64,000 nucleotides of DNA from an uncultured Caulobacterales bacterium (GTDB taxonomy: Bacteria > Pseudomonadota > Alphaproteobacteria > Caulobacterales > Caulobacteraceae): positions 1 to 64,000 of the forward strand of contig CAIOYC010000002.1 in the NCBI GenBank assembly GCA_903862425.1. The letters are read 5' to 3'. The position numbers were made by a program, and so were the translations under genes. Shown here piece after piece: positions 27,081-35,736 of the stretch (its first letter is position 1; each line of letters opens with the position of its first letter). The notes under the pieces were generated by a model, which saw only the letters and a list, made by a program, of their open reading frames with translations, did not search any database and was not told the origin of the DNA.

Positions 27081-28925
27081 ATGCAACTCGACCTTTTTTC
27101 CCCACCTACTGACAATGTGACGGTCTACGACCCCGAACCCTCAGGGTCCGCGGTCGACATCACACCGAGCCGAAACGTGGGCTGTGGGCAGCCCGTACAG
27201 CCGACTGTCTCGCATAAGGCAGTTCTCTCAGGTGCCTCACCAAAGAACCTCGCTGAGGCCTTGGCCCACTATGGCGAAGGGGTTTCGACTCATCCGACCC
27301 GGGTCAAGATCCGGTCTGCGTTCCGTAGCGTCGAGCGCGTTCTCCAAAGGCCGTTGGATCAAATCCCCGCTGATCCCAAGGCTCTTGGGCCTCTGCTTGG
27401 CGCCGCCAACTGCGCTGCAGGCGGAATCAAGCCGCGCCAATGGGGTGAAGTGAAAAGCCTCGTCAATCGGGGCTTGCGTGACCTTGGCATGGATATCGTC
27501 GCTGTACGCGACGAGACCGTGCTCAGTGCAGAGTGGGAAGCTTTGTTGAACCCGCTCGACCGGCGTCTTCAGATCGCTCTGGCGAAGTTCATGAGGTTCT
27601 GCACCCGCTCAGACATTGCACCTGGCGACGTATGCGAGGCGACCTTCGAAGCGTTTTTGAACGAACTGCGGGAGCGCACGCTGCACGCCAAGCCTATGGC
27701 GGCATACCGCCAGACGGCCAAATTCTGGAACCGAGCTTTGGCCGAACAAGAAGCGTGGCCGCGTGTCGCCATGCCGGAGAAGCATGACGAGCGTCAGTAT
27801 GCCCTCGTCTGGGAAGCTTTCCCCAGCAGCTTTAACGAGGATGTCCTCGCCTTTCTCGCAACCAAGGAGTTCGGTGACGAATTCGCCGAAGATTACAGTC
27901 CGCGTGTTCGCAAATCGACAACCAAGAACAGGCGTGAAGCCATTCGCCGGGTCGCCAGCGCGCTTGTTCTCAGTGGTAAGCCAGTTGAAGAGATCGAAAG
28001 CCTGCGTGAGCTCTGCAAGATCGAAAACGTCCGCACGGCCCTTCGCTTTCTGAGGGCGCGACACGCCGACCAGCGCGTTACCGAAGGCGACCTCAATCAC
28101 ATATGGGTGCTTCGCGTTATCGCGCGTTACTGGGTCAAGGACGAAGCCGCAACCAAGGCTATCATCAAGTTGGCGAGTGCGGTTGGACCAGACATTGAGT
28201 CGCGACGAGGCGGGATGCGTCCGAAGAACCGCGAGCTACTGCGCCAGTTCGATCAACCTGACAACTTCGTGGCGCTCGTCGATCTGCCCCAAAAAACGCT
28301 CAAGAGGATCGCTCGGAAGACGGAGTCGAGTTACAATGACGCTGTCCAGGTTATGTACGCGCTGCAGGTCGCAATCCTGCTGCATGCGCCGATGCGCTCG
28401 AAGAATCTCGCCGAGTTGGAGCTCGGGCATCACCTGATCGACTTCGGCAAGGCCTCGCGCCGAACGGTTCGGATCCATTTGCCCGAAGACAAGGTCAAGA
28501 ACTACAAGAGCTATGATGCGCCGCTGCCAGCTCATGTGTTTCCGTTGCTGGATGCGTGGCTCAAAGTCTACCGACCGCTAATATGCCCAACACCCAGTCG
28601 ATACCTCTTCCCCAACTCGAAGGGTGAACTTAGGAGTCGCGACTCCCTTGCTGCCCAGGTGCCCAAATTTCTGAAGCGCGAAACCGGGCTGGAAATGCAC
28701 CTGCACCTGTTCCGGCATCTGGCGGCGAAAATCCTGCTCGACCGTGATCCGAACTGTATCGAGCTAGTCCGTCAGTGCCTCGGGCACACGACGACGCGGA
28801 CCACGGAACGCGCCTATGCGGAACTGCGCACTGACCCCGCCTTCCTCGCTCTGGATGCGGGCCTGCGCGAGATCATGGAGAAGCCGATCATGCGTGCTCC
28901 ACGTTCGAAGGGAGGGCGCCGATGA
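27081..28925 (+). CDS. Large tyrosine recombinase (first of a pair)
   Basis: The 614-residue product is a site-specific tyrosine recombinase nearly twice the usual size. The N-terminal 180 residues are of unknown type; a SAM-like core-binding region follows, and the catalytic domain occupies roughly 400-600. Catalytic positions visible are Arg in APMRSKNL, the HLFRH box, LGHTTTRT and the tyrosine in ERAYAEL. The ATG at 27081 (MQLDLFSP) is preferred over an upstream frame start at 27024. Its stop overlaps the start of the second recombinase by four bases (ATGA), so the two are made together and probably act as a heteromeric recombinase, as in Tn554-type or recombinase-in-trio elements. Confidence 0.88.
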   Translation: MQLDLFSPPTDNVTVYDPEPSGSAVDITPSRNVGCGQPVQPTVSHKAVLSGASPKNLAEALAHYGEGVSTHPTRVKIRSAFRSVERVLQRPLDQIPADPKALGPLLGAANCAAGGIKPRQWGEVKSLVNRGLRDLGMDIVAVRDETVLSAEWEALLNPLDRRLQIALAKFMRFCTRSDIAPGDVCEATFEAFLNELRERTLHAKPMAAYRQTAKFWNRALAEQEAWPRVAMPEKHDERQYALVWEAFPSSFNEDVLAFLATKEFGDEFAEDYSPRVRKSTTKNRREAIRRVASALVLSGKPVEEIESLRELCKIENVRTALRFLRARHADQRVTEGDLNHIWVLRVIARYWVKDEAATKAIIKLASAVGPDIESRRGGMRPKNRELLRQFDQPDNFVALVDLPQKTLKRIARKTESSYNDAVQVMYALQVAILLHAPMRSKNLAELELGHHLIDFGKASRRTVRIHLPEDKVKNYKSYDAPLPAHVFPLLDAWLKVYRPLICPTPSRYLFPNSKGELRSRDSLAAQVPKFLKRETGLEMHLHLFRHLAAKILLDRDPNCIELVRQCLGHTTTRTTERAYAELRTDPAFLALDAGLREIMEKPIMRAPRSKGGRR

Positions 28926-29983
28926 CCAAAATCATGTTCATCGCGCCGCTTCGCGTGCTGGATTGGCCCGAAGCAGACCAAGCGGCATGGAAGGCGGCCC
29001 TAGAGGATGACCCACTTGCGCCCGGTGGTTTCGGCGGAGCGGCTTTCTGGCGGGCCAGTACCGTAAAGGTCACGGAAGCCGGATACGGTCTCTGGCTCGC
29101 CTGGCTTCAACGGCGGGGGGAGCTCGACAACCCGTCTAGCTTCGTCGTCCGTGTAACTCCTGATCTCGTTCGGGAGTTCTTGGCTGATATGCGCTGGGCC
29201 GGCCTCTCAGACTATTCCGCCGCCACAAGGTTGTGTGGTCTGGCGGCGGCTCTCGGAGCAATGGCGCCGCAGTTCGACGCTCGCTTCATAACCCGAGGGG
29301 CAGGAAGAGTGCGTGCCGGGGCGTCGCCTGCGAGAGATATGGCCTCACGCGCGATCCCTCTGGACGAGCTCCTTCGACTTGGCTGCGCTCTTCTAGAGCG
29401 AGCTGAGGAGCAGCCTGATCAGGTTGCGCGTGCACTACTGTTTCGGGATGGGTTGCTGATCAAACTGCTCGTCCACCGACCGCTGCGCATTTCCAACATG
29501 GCAAGCATCGAAATCGGCCGAAGTCTTCAAAACACGAGGTCGGGCTATCGCCTGCACTTTGAGGCTGAGGAGATGAAGAACAAATGCCCCTACACGGCGG
29601 TGTTCCCGCCCGATCTAGTTGTGACACTAGAGCGATATCTCGATGAGTTCCGGCCAGTCCTCCTTGAACGGCTCCGGCATTGCGATTCCTCTCGCGCCCT
29701 ATGGATCGGGAAAGATGGACAGGCGCTGAAGGTGGACTCTGTTACGGCCATCCTGAAACGCCGTACACTCGCTGAGTTTGGGCGGGCGTCAGGGCCGCAC
29801 ATTCTCAGGCATAGCGTCGCCACGACCATCGCGCAGAACTCGCCCCAAAATATCTCGGAGGTACCCACCATCCTCGGTCATAAGAACTTGCAGACCTCAG
29901 AGCGCCATTACATCCATGCGAATGCGATAGCTGCAGGCGGTCAATTGCATGAGGCAATCGCGGCAAGGCGAAAGCGGATCTGA
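28922..29983 (+). CDS. Tyrosine recombinase (second of a pair)
   Basis: This 353-residue protein is a second tyrosine recombinase, with Arg in RPLRISNM, the HILRHS box, LGHKNLQTSERHY with the nucleophilic tyrosine, and a basic C-terminus (AARRKRI). All catalytic residues are present. The N-terminal 130 residues form the core-binding domain. It begins with ATG overlapping the stop of the larger recombinase by four bases, so translation is coupled. No third recombinase follows, which distinguishes the locus from standard three-gene recombinase elements. After it comes a 529-bp gap that probably holds the end of the element. Confidence 0.88.
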   Translation: MTKIMFIAPLRVLDWPEADQAAWKAALEDDPLAPGGFGGAAFWRASTVKVTEAGYGLWLAWLQRRGELDNPSSFVVRVTPDLVREFLADMRWAGLSDYSAATRLCGLAAALGAMAPQFDARFITRGAGRVRAGASPARDMASRAIPLDELLRLGCALLERAEEQPDQVARALLFRDGLLIKLLVHRPLRISNMASIEIGRSLQNTRSGYRLHFEAEEMKNKCPYTAVFPPDLVVTLERYLDEFRPVLLERLRHCDSSRALWIGKDGQALKVDSVTAILKRRTLAEFGRASGPHILRHSVATTIAQNSPQNISEVPTILGHKNLQTSERHYIHANAIAAGGQLHEAIAARRKRI

Positions 29984-30512
29984 GGGCCAGTCGATGACCT
30001 GCAATGACGTTGAGCCAAAGCGGTTTTATCGGAACGCAAGGGTTCGTGGCAGATCAAGATCCCGTTATCAGGTATCCTCTGACAATGATCGCCTGAAGCT
30101 CCTCGTATGCCTGACGCTCAATTCGGGCCTTGAGAGAGCGGATTTGCATATTCGCTAGCCAGAGAAGCATTAGTCCAAGCGGCGCGATTGCCAGGACGAA
30201 AATGATGGGAGACAGCTATTGCCAGGGCAGAAGCGCCCCTTGCCGGCCAAGCCGACGGTGGTTTTCCGGAGTGCTCTGAAATGTGTAAGTTGAGGCCGAG
30301 TACAAAAGAAACGGATCCTCGCTCTGAAGCATTTCTTTTCGAGCGCGGGTATTAATGAGCCGACTTCGCGCACACCAACCCAGTTAACGACCGAATTGGG
30401 CTCTCAGCCGACCTCAGGAATGTCGGCTTATGGGCAATTGCGTTGTCCCAACACCGACGGCGAAGATGGGCTCATAGCGGTCATTGGCGCGCTGCCGAAT
30501 AGTAGACGTTCT
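29984..30512. other. 529-bp gap, likely element end with a membrane-protein remnant
   Basis: There is no intact gene. On the minus strand 30054-30215 is an open stretch with a hydrophobic helix (LAIAPLGLMLLWLA) followed by a basic amphipathic tail, but its only ATG is internal (30173), so it looks like a leftover piece. The gap separates the plus-strand recombinases from the convergent minus-strand operon and is the most likely right boundary of the recombinase element. Confidence 0.4.
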
Positions 30513-31658
30513 TTAGGCTGAACGGGCGTTGGATGGTGCCGTGCACGCGACGGAATGATCGCCGAGCAAGTCCGGCGACTCGGTTGTCCGCCGCATCACT
30601 GAAACATTGGTCGAGACGACGCCCCAACTCAGCAGCAGGGCTTGTAGCCGATCCCGAGTTAGGTAAGGCGCACAGCTGCCGCCATAGGCCCCCTCGAGTT
30701 GCGCCCAGTTGGACTTCATCAGTCTAAGAAGCCGGTCTTCCTGACCGGGAGGGTCGGACCTGAGCGCGAAGACGCAGTCGGTAAGAATTGCCTCCTGGAC
30801 CGTTGCCAGAACAAGCTTGGAGGCCAATGGCCGCCCGACCCTAGGCAGCAGGACGACTGGGCCCTCGACCACGCGTGACGACGGCACAACCGACAAGGCC
30901 GATTTGACCAGTCGGCCGTCGCGGAGGTCTGTTGTGTGAATGCAAGGCGTTCTGCCTGGGCGCGCGCGGGCGTCTCCGACCGATAGACTGCCTCTCATGA
31001 TCTCGGCGCCGTAGCCCTTCATCAGGACCGGCTTTGCCTGCTGAGAGTGGGGACTGGGAAGCGACAGGAGCTTTCTTCGCGATCTGATGCGAATGATTAC
31101 CACGGACACCGAACAGCCGGCGAATGCGTTGCGATTGATTTCTCCGATTTGCTGAACGTCGTAGTCGTTGCGAAGTGCGTTCAGCAGTTCCGCATCCCTC
31201 GCGCTGGTCAGACAGGACGCCGGAACGATCGCCAAAGCTTCGCCGCAGGCAGCCATGAACTCAAGCGATCTGGCCACGAACGCCAGCGCTTTGCTTCCGC
31301 GAAGAGGGCGGCCTCGCAGCGTCACTGGATAACGGCGACTGCCTCGGCAGGTGAAAGGCGGGTTCAGCAACACAACGTCACAACGTCCCCGGATTTTGCT
31401 CAGGGCCTTGGGCTGCGCCTCGTCGCTCAGGAAATCGTGGAGTGCAGTGCCAGGCGCGGAGGCCAAGGCCCTCACTGCCGTCAGAGCGTCCGGATCGATA
31501 TCAGAGCCGAACAGCCGAGCGGTCGACCAACGGTCTTCCGCCGCTCGAAGTAAGGCGCCGTCGCCGACAGCGAAGTCTGCCACAAGCTTGGCCTTGCGGG
31601 TTTTGGCCGAGCCGACCAGAAGTGCGGCCAGACCTGGTGGGGTGTAAAACCGATCCAT
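30513..31658 (-). CDS. N6-adenine DNA methyltransferase-like protein (fourth gene of operon)
   Basis: The 381-residue protein has a class I SAM-dependent methyltransferase core of the N6-adenine type: FYTPPGLA at the start, the SAM loop DFAVGDGALL at 28-37, an acidic strand end SDIDPDAL at 52-59, and the catalytic motif NPPF at 99-102. The C-terminal 180 residues have no recognised target-recognition domain but resemble the variable half of type I/II modification enzymes. The start at 31658 is fixed by a TGATG overlap with the preceding gene. It is the last gene of a coupled four-gene operon, and no matching endonuclease lies nearby, so it may modify or sense rather than protect against a cognate enzyme. 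Confidence 0.82.
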   Translation of the reverse strand: MDRFYTPPGLAALLVGSAKTRKAKLVADFAVGDGALLRAAEDRWSTARLFGSDIDPDALTAVRALASAPGTALHDFLSDEAQPKALSKIRGRCDVVLLNPPFTCRGSRRYPVTLRGRPLRGSKALAFVARSLEFMAACGEALAIVPASCLTSARDAELLNALRNDYDVQQIGEINRNAFAGCSVSVVIIRIRSRRKLLSLPSPHSQQAKPVLMKGYGAEIMRGSLSVGDARARPGRTPCIHTTDLRDGRLVKSALSVVPSSRVVEGPVVLLPRVGRPLASKLVLATVQEAILTDCVFALRSDPPGQEDRLLRLMKSNWAQLEGAYGGSCAPYLTRDRLQALLLSWGVVSTNVSVMRRTTESPDLLGDHSVACTAPSNARSA

Positions 31659-32614
31659 CAGGCTGCCCTCGCTCGGCGATCCTGCGGCAAAAATTCGGAC
31701 AGGCCATACACTAGACACCGCGCGGCGCCGCGTGTTCGTCCCGCCTTGCGCTTCACGTGGTCATATATGATTTCCACCCGGTCAGGGTTAGCTACAGCGA
31801 AGAGGATCGCGCCTAGCGCATGGGGCTTGGTGCCGATCAGACCGATCTTGAGTTGGTCATTGGGGAACCGTCCGGCCAAGTCCTCGAGCGCGTAGTAGAG
31901 CGCGAATGGACAGTTGGAGCGCGCGAACTTCAGGTTCCGGGCCGCGCGATACTTGTCCAAAGGCGCGGCGTTGCCGAGATACGCGTCGAAGGGATACTGC
32001 GGTCGAAATCCAGGCACACCGATGATAGGAAACACCTTTCCCTCGGGCGGTTGAATCTCGTTAAGCATATGGTCGAAGCGAACCCCTTCGAAACCGAGGA
32101 GGGCGACAAAACAGACATTGGCCTCTGAAGCATCCATCAAGGTCGCAAACAGGGGAATGGGCGCAATGCCCTCGATGCGCTCACTAAGATCAAAGAGTTC
32201 GCCACTGTCAGGGCCAGGCACCACGCTGTAGGTGGCTGGCTCAAGATAGATCGCACGTGTCTGAATGTCCCTCTCGAGGCAAACACGGACGAGCGGCGCC
32301 CAGATCGAATGGCTGAGGCCCGTGATGTCGATGTAGAGCGGGGTGCCTTGGAGCGTGTCGACGAAGTCCTCCAGGCGGCTCCGCCGGCGAACAAAGACAT
32401 GTTCGAAGCCGGCCAGATCGGTCTCAAAGGATAACCCGTCCTGCGCTCGGATTTCCACGAAGGTGATATCCGGACGCCGCTTCATCAAGCCGACGGCAAA
32501 CTCACTGCGGGGCTCGGATGTCACACCATAGAGATAGATCGAACCGGCTTCCGGAGCGAAATCCTGAACGTCTTCGAACTCCCGAGTGAACAGAGGCCGG
32601 TCACTGAGGGCCAT
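31658..32614 (-). CDS. Unrecognised Rossmann-like protein (third gene of operon)
   Basis: I do not recognise this 318-residue protein. The N-terminal half alternates strands and helices: SIYLYGVTSEPRSEF, TPLYIDITGLSHSIWAPLVR (residues 91-110), then a central acidic linker. The C-terminal third carries LKIGLIGTKPHALGAILFA and RTRGAARCLVYGLSEFL, which look like a conserved functional site with Lys, His and several Arg. The fold could be CARF-like or another nucleotide-sensing Rossmann type, but this is inference. It overlaps the upstream ATPase gene by 14 bases and the downstream methyltransferase by one base, so its start at 32614 (MALSDRPLF) is well supported. Confidence 0.75.
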   Translation of the reverse strand: MALSDRPLFTREFEDVQDFAPEAGSIYLYGVTSEPRSEFAVGLMKRRPDITFVEIRAQDGLSFETDLAGFEHVFVRRRSRLEDFVDTLQGTPLYIDITGLSHSIWAPLVRVCLERDIQTRAIYLEPATYSVVPGPDSGELFDLSERIEGIAPIPLFATLMDASEANVCFVALLGFEGVRFDHMLNEIQPPEGKVFPIIGVPGFRPQYPFDAYLGNAAPLDKYRAARNLKFARSNCPFALYYALEDLAGRFPNDQLKIGLIGTKPHALGAILFAVANPDRVEIIYDHVKRKAGRTRGAARCLVYGLSEFLPQDRRARAA

Positions 32615-34472
32615 TGTAGTGTCCCTCAAAGAGCGCCAATTGCTCCGGCAGCGGATAGTCTTCCTCCACGCGGTTTTGGGCCCGCAGGATCTGGCGGATG
32701 GCGGACCGAGGCTCTCGAACCAGTCCCAAGAGTTGCGTTGGACTGAGCCGAAGCTTCCGCTTGCGGCGATGACTGAAGTTGAAGAAGGCCGAGTATATTG
32801 GATGGACGGCGTAGTCATACGCCTTAAGGTCTAGATCGGAGCGCTTGTTGGCGACCGATCGGATGAGCACCAGATGCATGACGGCTGCCATCACGAGCGG
32901 CCTAGCCTCTCCCAGCGGTGGGTTCTCGGTGAAGGTGAATTGAGTCAGCTCGGGCGTATGCCCTTCCGGTTGGCTAGCCAAAACCTCGAAGATCCGGCCC
33001 AAACCTAGCAATAGTTTGGTCAGCTGCGCTCCATGAACCGAGAGACCCTCGAGCTCGGCTAAGTTCTTCCGTCCCACCATGATTGCCGCGCGAGTCTGAA
33101 GCTCGGGCGAAATCGGCGCGCCGACTTGGCCACCGTCCTGGTTGTGGAGCTGAAGGGCCTGTCCGACAAGTTCGAGAATGTAGCGGATGTTGTTGCCCGC
33201 CATGCTCGTGTAGGTGCGCCAACCAGCATAGAGTTTTCTCAGACCGGGCTTTTTGGCCCTGAGCGTGAATAGTAGCGGAACCTTGTAGTTATTCAGCCGA
33301 TCGGCCCAACGGACGGGATAGGCCTGACGCTCCGCAAAGGTCTCACCAAGGGTAAGGTTCTGAGTCCTCGACCAGAAGTCAACGAGGTAGAGGTCGAGAG
33401 GTGGGATCGATCGGGCAACTTCATTCCACTGAGGGCATTGGCGATCGACTGCTTCGCAGATCCTAGCCACATGCTCATCCACGCCCAGCTTCTTGGCCTC
33501 GTCCTCAATCGAGAGGCTCGGCAAGACGTCGGCGATTTCGCCTCCGACTGGAAAGCCCGGTAGATCTTTGGCTCGCAGGCTGCACACCTCCGCCGCGAAC
33601 TGCACGAACGGCTCGCCGTCCAGCCGCTGCTCAATGTCAATCTTCTCATAGTCCGCTGGGCTGACTAGCTGCTCATTGGCATTCAGCGTGTTCTTGATGC
33701 GCCAACCCATCTCCTTCACGCCGATTTTGAAGGTGTAGTGAGGACCGCAATGCTTGATGAGTGTGTTCAGTATTTCCTGCTGGTAGTCCAGCAGGTTCTC
33801 GAACTCGTCGACGATGAAGAAGAGCGCCTTCCCGCTGAATGATTGCAATTTAAGAACCGCCTCACAAAGCTCGTCCACAGGTTGCCCCTGCATGGACAGG
33901 TTCGGCAGGGCATCCGGGTCCAGATTGTTCAGATATCCCTCGAAGCGCCGCTGCCCCTTCTTGATGGCTCGACCGAGCGCGCCCTGGTCGTCGGTCGAAT
34001 CGAGATGCAGCATTTCAGAGATGTCGCGACAGGCCTCCGCGTCGAGTCGCGCCGTGTGTGGCACCTTGCTGTCGTACCAGTTGAGGAAGTCAACGACCTG
34101 CCCGCACATGACGAGATTCAAATAGTGAGCATACAGCCTACGCCAGGTGGCGTGCGGGAGCTCTTCACCGGCGAAGGCGGTCACTCTGTTCGTGTTGATC
34201 CGGTAGTAGAAACCATAGTAGGGCCAGTTCGGAACGGTGGCGTCATCGTAGCCACTCAGGGCATGCCGCCCCTCGTAGGATAAGCATTTCAGAACCGTGG
34301 TCTTGCCGGTGCCGCGCCCGCCGGAGAGCACGCAAGGCCGTGCCGTCTCCAGTTCAGGGTAGTAGGCGGGTTTGGTGAAAAGTTCGAATAGGTTGCTCAA
34401 CCATTCAGCGCGGTAGATGCCGAATGAGTCAGAATAGGGCGGTGCCTTGTCGGGCGCTTCAGGATCAGTCAT
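32601..34472 (-). CDS. ORC/CDC6-like AAA+ ATPase (second gene of operon)
   Basis: The 623-residue protein is a P-loop ATPase with Walker A GGRGTGKTT at residues 51-59 and Walker B LFFIVDEFENL at about 217-227, where the DE pair is the catalytic acid. The opening FGIYRAEWLSNLFELF and the RGTGKTT pattern resemble the ORC/CDC6-like ATPases that, as I recall, Burroughs and Aravind described next to PRTase-type effectors in conflict systems. The C-terminal 280 residues are helical and likely a sensor or partner-binding region. It is coupled to the upstream phosphoribosyltransferase-like gene by a TGATG overlap. It would be cytoplasmic and is probably the regulatory switch of the operon. Confidence 0.82.
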   Translation of the reverse strand: MTDPEAPDKAPPYSDSFGIYRAEWLSNLFELFTKPAYYPELETARPCVLSGGRGTGKTTVLKCLSYEGRHALSGYDDATVPNWPYYGFYYRINTNRVTAFAGEELPHATWRRLYAHYLNLVMCGQVVDFLNWYDSKVPHTARLDAEACRDISEMLHLDSTDDQGALGRAIKKGQRRFEGYLNNLDPDALPNLSMQGQPVDELCEAVLKLQSFSGKALFFIVDEFENLLDYQQEILNTLIKHCGPHYTFKIGVKEMGWRIKNTLNANEQLVSPADYEKIDIEQRLDGEPFVQFAAEVCSLRAKDLPGFPVGGEIADVLPSLSIEDEAKKLGVDEHVARICEAVDRQCPQWNEVARSIPPLDLYLVDFWSRTQNLTLGETFAERQAYPVRWADRLNNYKVPLLFTLRAKKPGLRKLYAGWRTYTSMAGNNIRYILELVGQALQLHNQDGGQVGAPISPELQTRAAIMVGRKNLAELEGLSVHGAQLTKLLLGLGRIFEVLASQPEGHTPELTQFTFTENPPLGEARPLVMAAVMHLVLIRSVANKRSDLDLKAYDYAVHPIYSAFFNFSHRRKRKLRLSPTQLLGLVREPRSAIRQILRAQNRVEEDYPLPEQLALFEGHYNGPQ

Positions 34473-35410
34473 CAGGTCCGCCTCACGAGCGGTATCCAGC
34501 CGTTCGTCTGAGAGTAGAAGATCGGCAGCGTAGCGTCGGGAGTCGAGTGTTCAAACGCGAGACCCAAGCCCAGTTTGTGAAACCCTTCCCAGTCCTGCTC
34601 GCCGCCGCCGTCCTCACCGTAGCCAAGCTTTCCGGAACAGGTTTTCACGAAACATTGGATGTCTGCTAGCAGCATTGGGGAGGACCATAGCGTGGAATGG
34701 CCTCCGACCAGGGTGTGGGCGCCGAGAATAACATTGCCGCACACCACCGTGACCTCTGGCGCTTCTGCGGCGATACGTGCCAGCCCCCGTTCCGTGGTCA
34801 TAAGGTTGCAGTAATAGACGTTGGACCGGGAGGCGAGAGCGGCCTGAAGCGCGGGCAGACCGTCGGAGAGATATGTCCGTTTCCACGTCGTCAGGAATTG
34901 TTCGCCGGACCCCACAAAGTCGTCAACGAAGATGACAGCTCCTGCGTGCCCGGTGCCGATACGACGCACCACCTCGACCGGTGAGCACATCTGGCATTCC
35001 GCGATCCCCAGCAACTGCCTAGCCTTGCGAATAAAGATCTGGCCGCTGTCGGCGGGGTGTGGCCGCTCGCCTTGAACCCAAGTGATCAATGCGCCGCTGA
35101 TGAATCTCGCCCAGTCGTGCTTCGCATCGCTGAAGGGCTTCCACTGCGACACAACTAGATTGGAGAGCGTCTGAAAAGCGGACATGTAGATCTGGTCCAC
35201 CAGGGGATCGGCATAGAAGGTGAACCGTCGCAAAAGCTCTGCGGCGAGCGGCCGTTCGGCCGCGTCGAAGTTACTCATCCACCCGTGCGGATCAATCTTG
35301 TCCGCCCGCCAAGCGTGAAGATCTATCAGGTGATCGCAGGCTGAAAGGATGTTGGATTGGTTCAACCGCAGACGCTCTAAGTTAGGGCTTCCGCCCGCGG
35401 GTGGAATCAC
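34472..35410 (-). CDS. Phosphoribosyltransferase-like protein, PRTase-CE type (first gene of operon)
   Basis: The 312-residue protein has a phosphoribosyltransferase fold signature, AVIFVDDFVGSGEQF with VDD at 162-164 and GSG at 167-169, the phosphate-binding loop of that fold. The N-terminal 120 residues are helical, and the C-terminus LPIFYSQTNGWIPLVRR fits the PRTase-CE conflict-system family as I remember it. It is likely the effector: such enzymes would act on nucleotides or nucleic acid using a ribose-phosphate chemistry. It starts at a GTG (35410) with a weak site and leads a four-gene operon with one-base and 14-base overlaps. The family name is from memory and needs a profile search. 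Confidence 0.75.
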   Translation of the reverse strand: MIPPAGGSPNLERLRLNQSNILSACDHLIDLHAWRADKIDPHGWMSNFDAAERPLAAELLRRFTFYADPLVDQIYMSAFQTLSNLVVSQWKPFSDAKHDWARFISGALITWVQGERPHPADSGQIFIRKARQLLGIAECQMCSPVEVVRRIGTGHAGAVIFVDDFVGSGEQFLTTWKRTYLSDGLPALQAALASRSNVYYCNLMTTERGLARIAAEAPEVTVVCGNVILGAHTLVGGHSTLWSSPMLLADIQCFVKTCSGKLGYGEDGGGEQDWEGFHKLGLGLAFEHSTPDATLPIFYSQTNGWIPLVRRT

Positions 35411-35736
35411 AATGCAAGCCTATCAGACGGCCACCCCCAAGGAAGCTGATTAGGGTGAAACTCTCAGCATGAGGGTAAGCATATTTGAAAGACCGGCCCA
35501 CGGCTCCTTTCAGGCACGCTTCCCAGAAGTGGACATAAGAAGGGTCGGCAAGTGGCGCGATGCCGCCCCCTCCCCTGCCCCTTTGTCGCCTAAGCTCTTA
35601 TTCTCCAAAGCGCACTGGCCGTCGGAATGCCGTTAGCTCCGGCCGGACACATGACCGCAACCTGGCAGATCAAAATTTGCTCAAATCAACCCTTCCGGCG
35701 CAGGGGTCATCCACAGATGACAACACGGGTCTTCCA
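35411..35736. other. 326-bp gap, probably holds the promoter of the four-gene operon
   Basis: No gene is seen between the operon start at 35410 and the small cyd gene. I see no clear sigma-70 boxes or palindromes. The region is somewhat AT-richer than its flanks and may mark a boundary between the defence operon and the respiratory island. Confidence 0.4.

Noticed and set aside
30054-30215. Short minus-strand membrane-protein frame
   Set aside because: No good start codon at its upstream end and no ribosome site; treated as a remnant in the gap.
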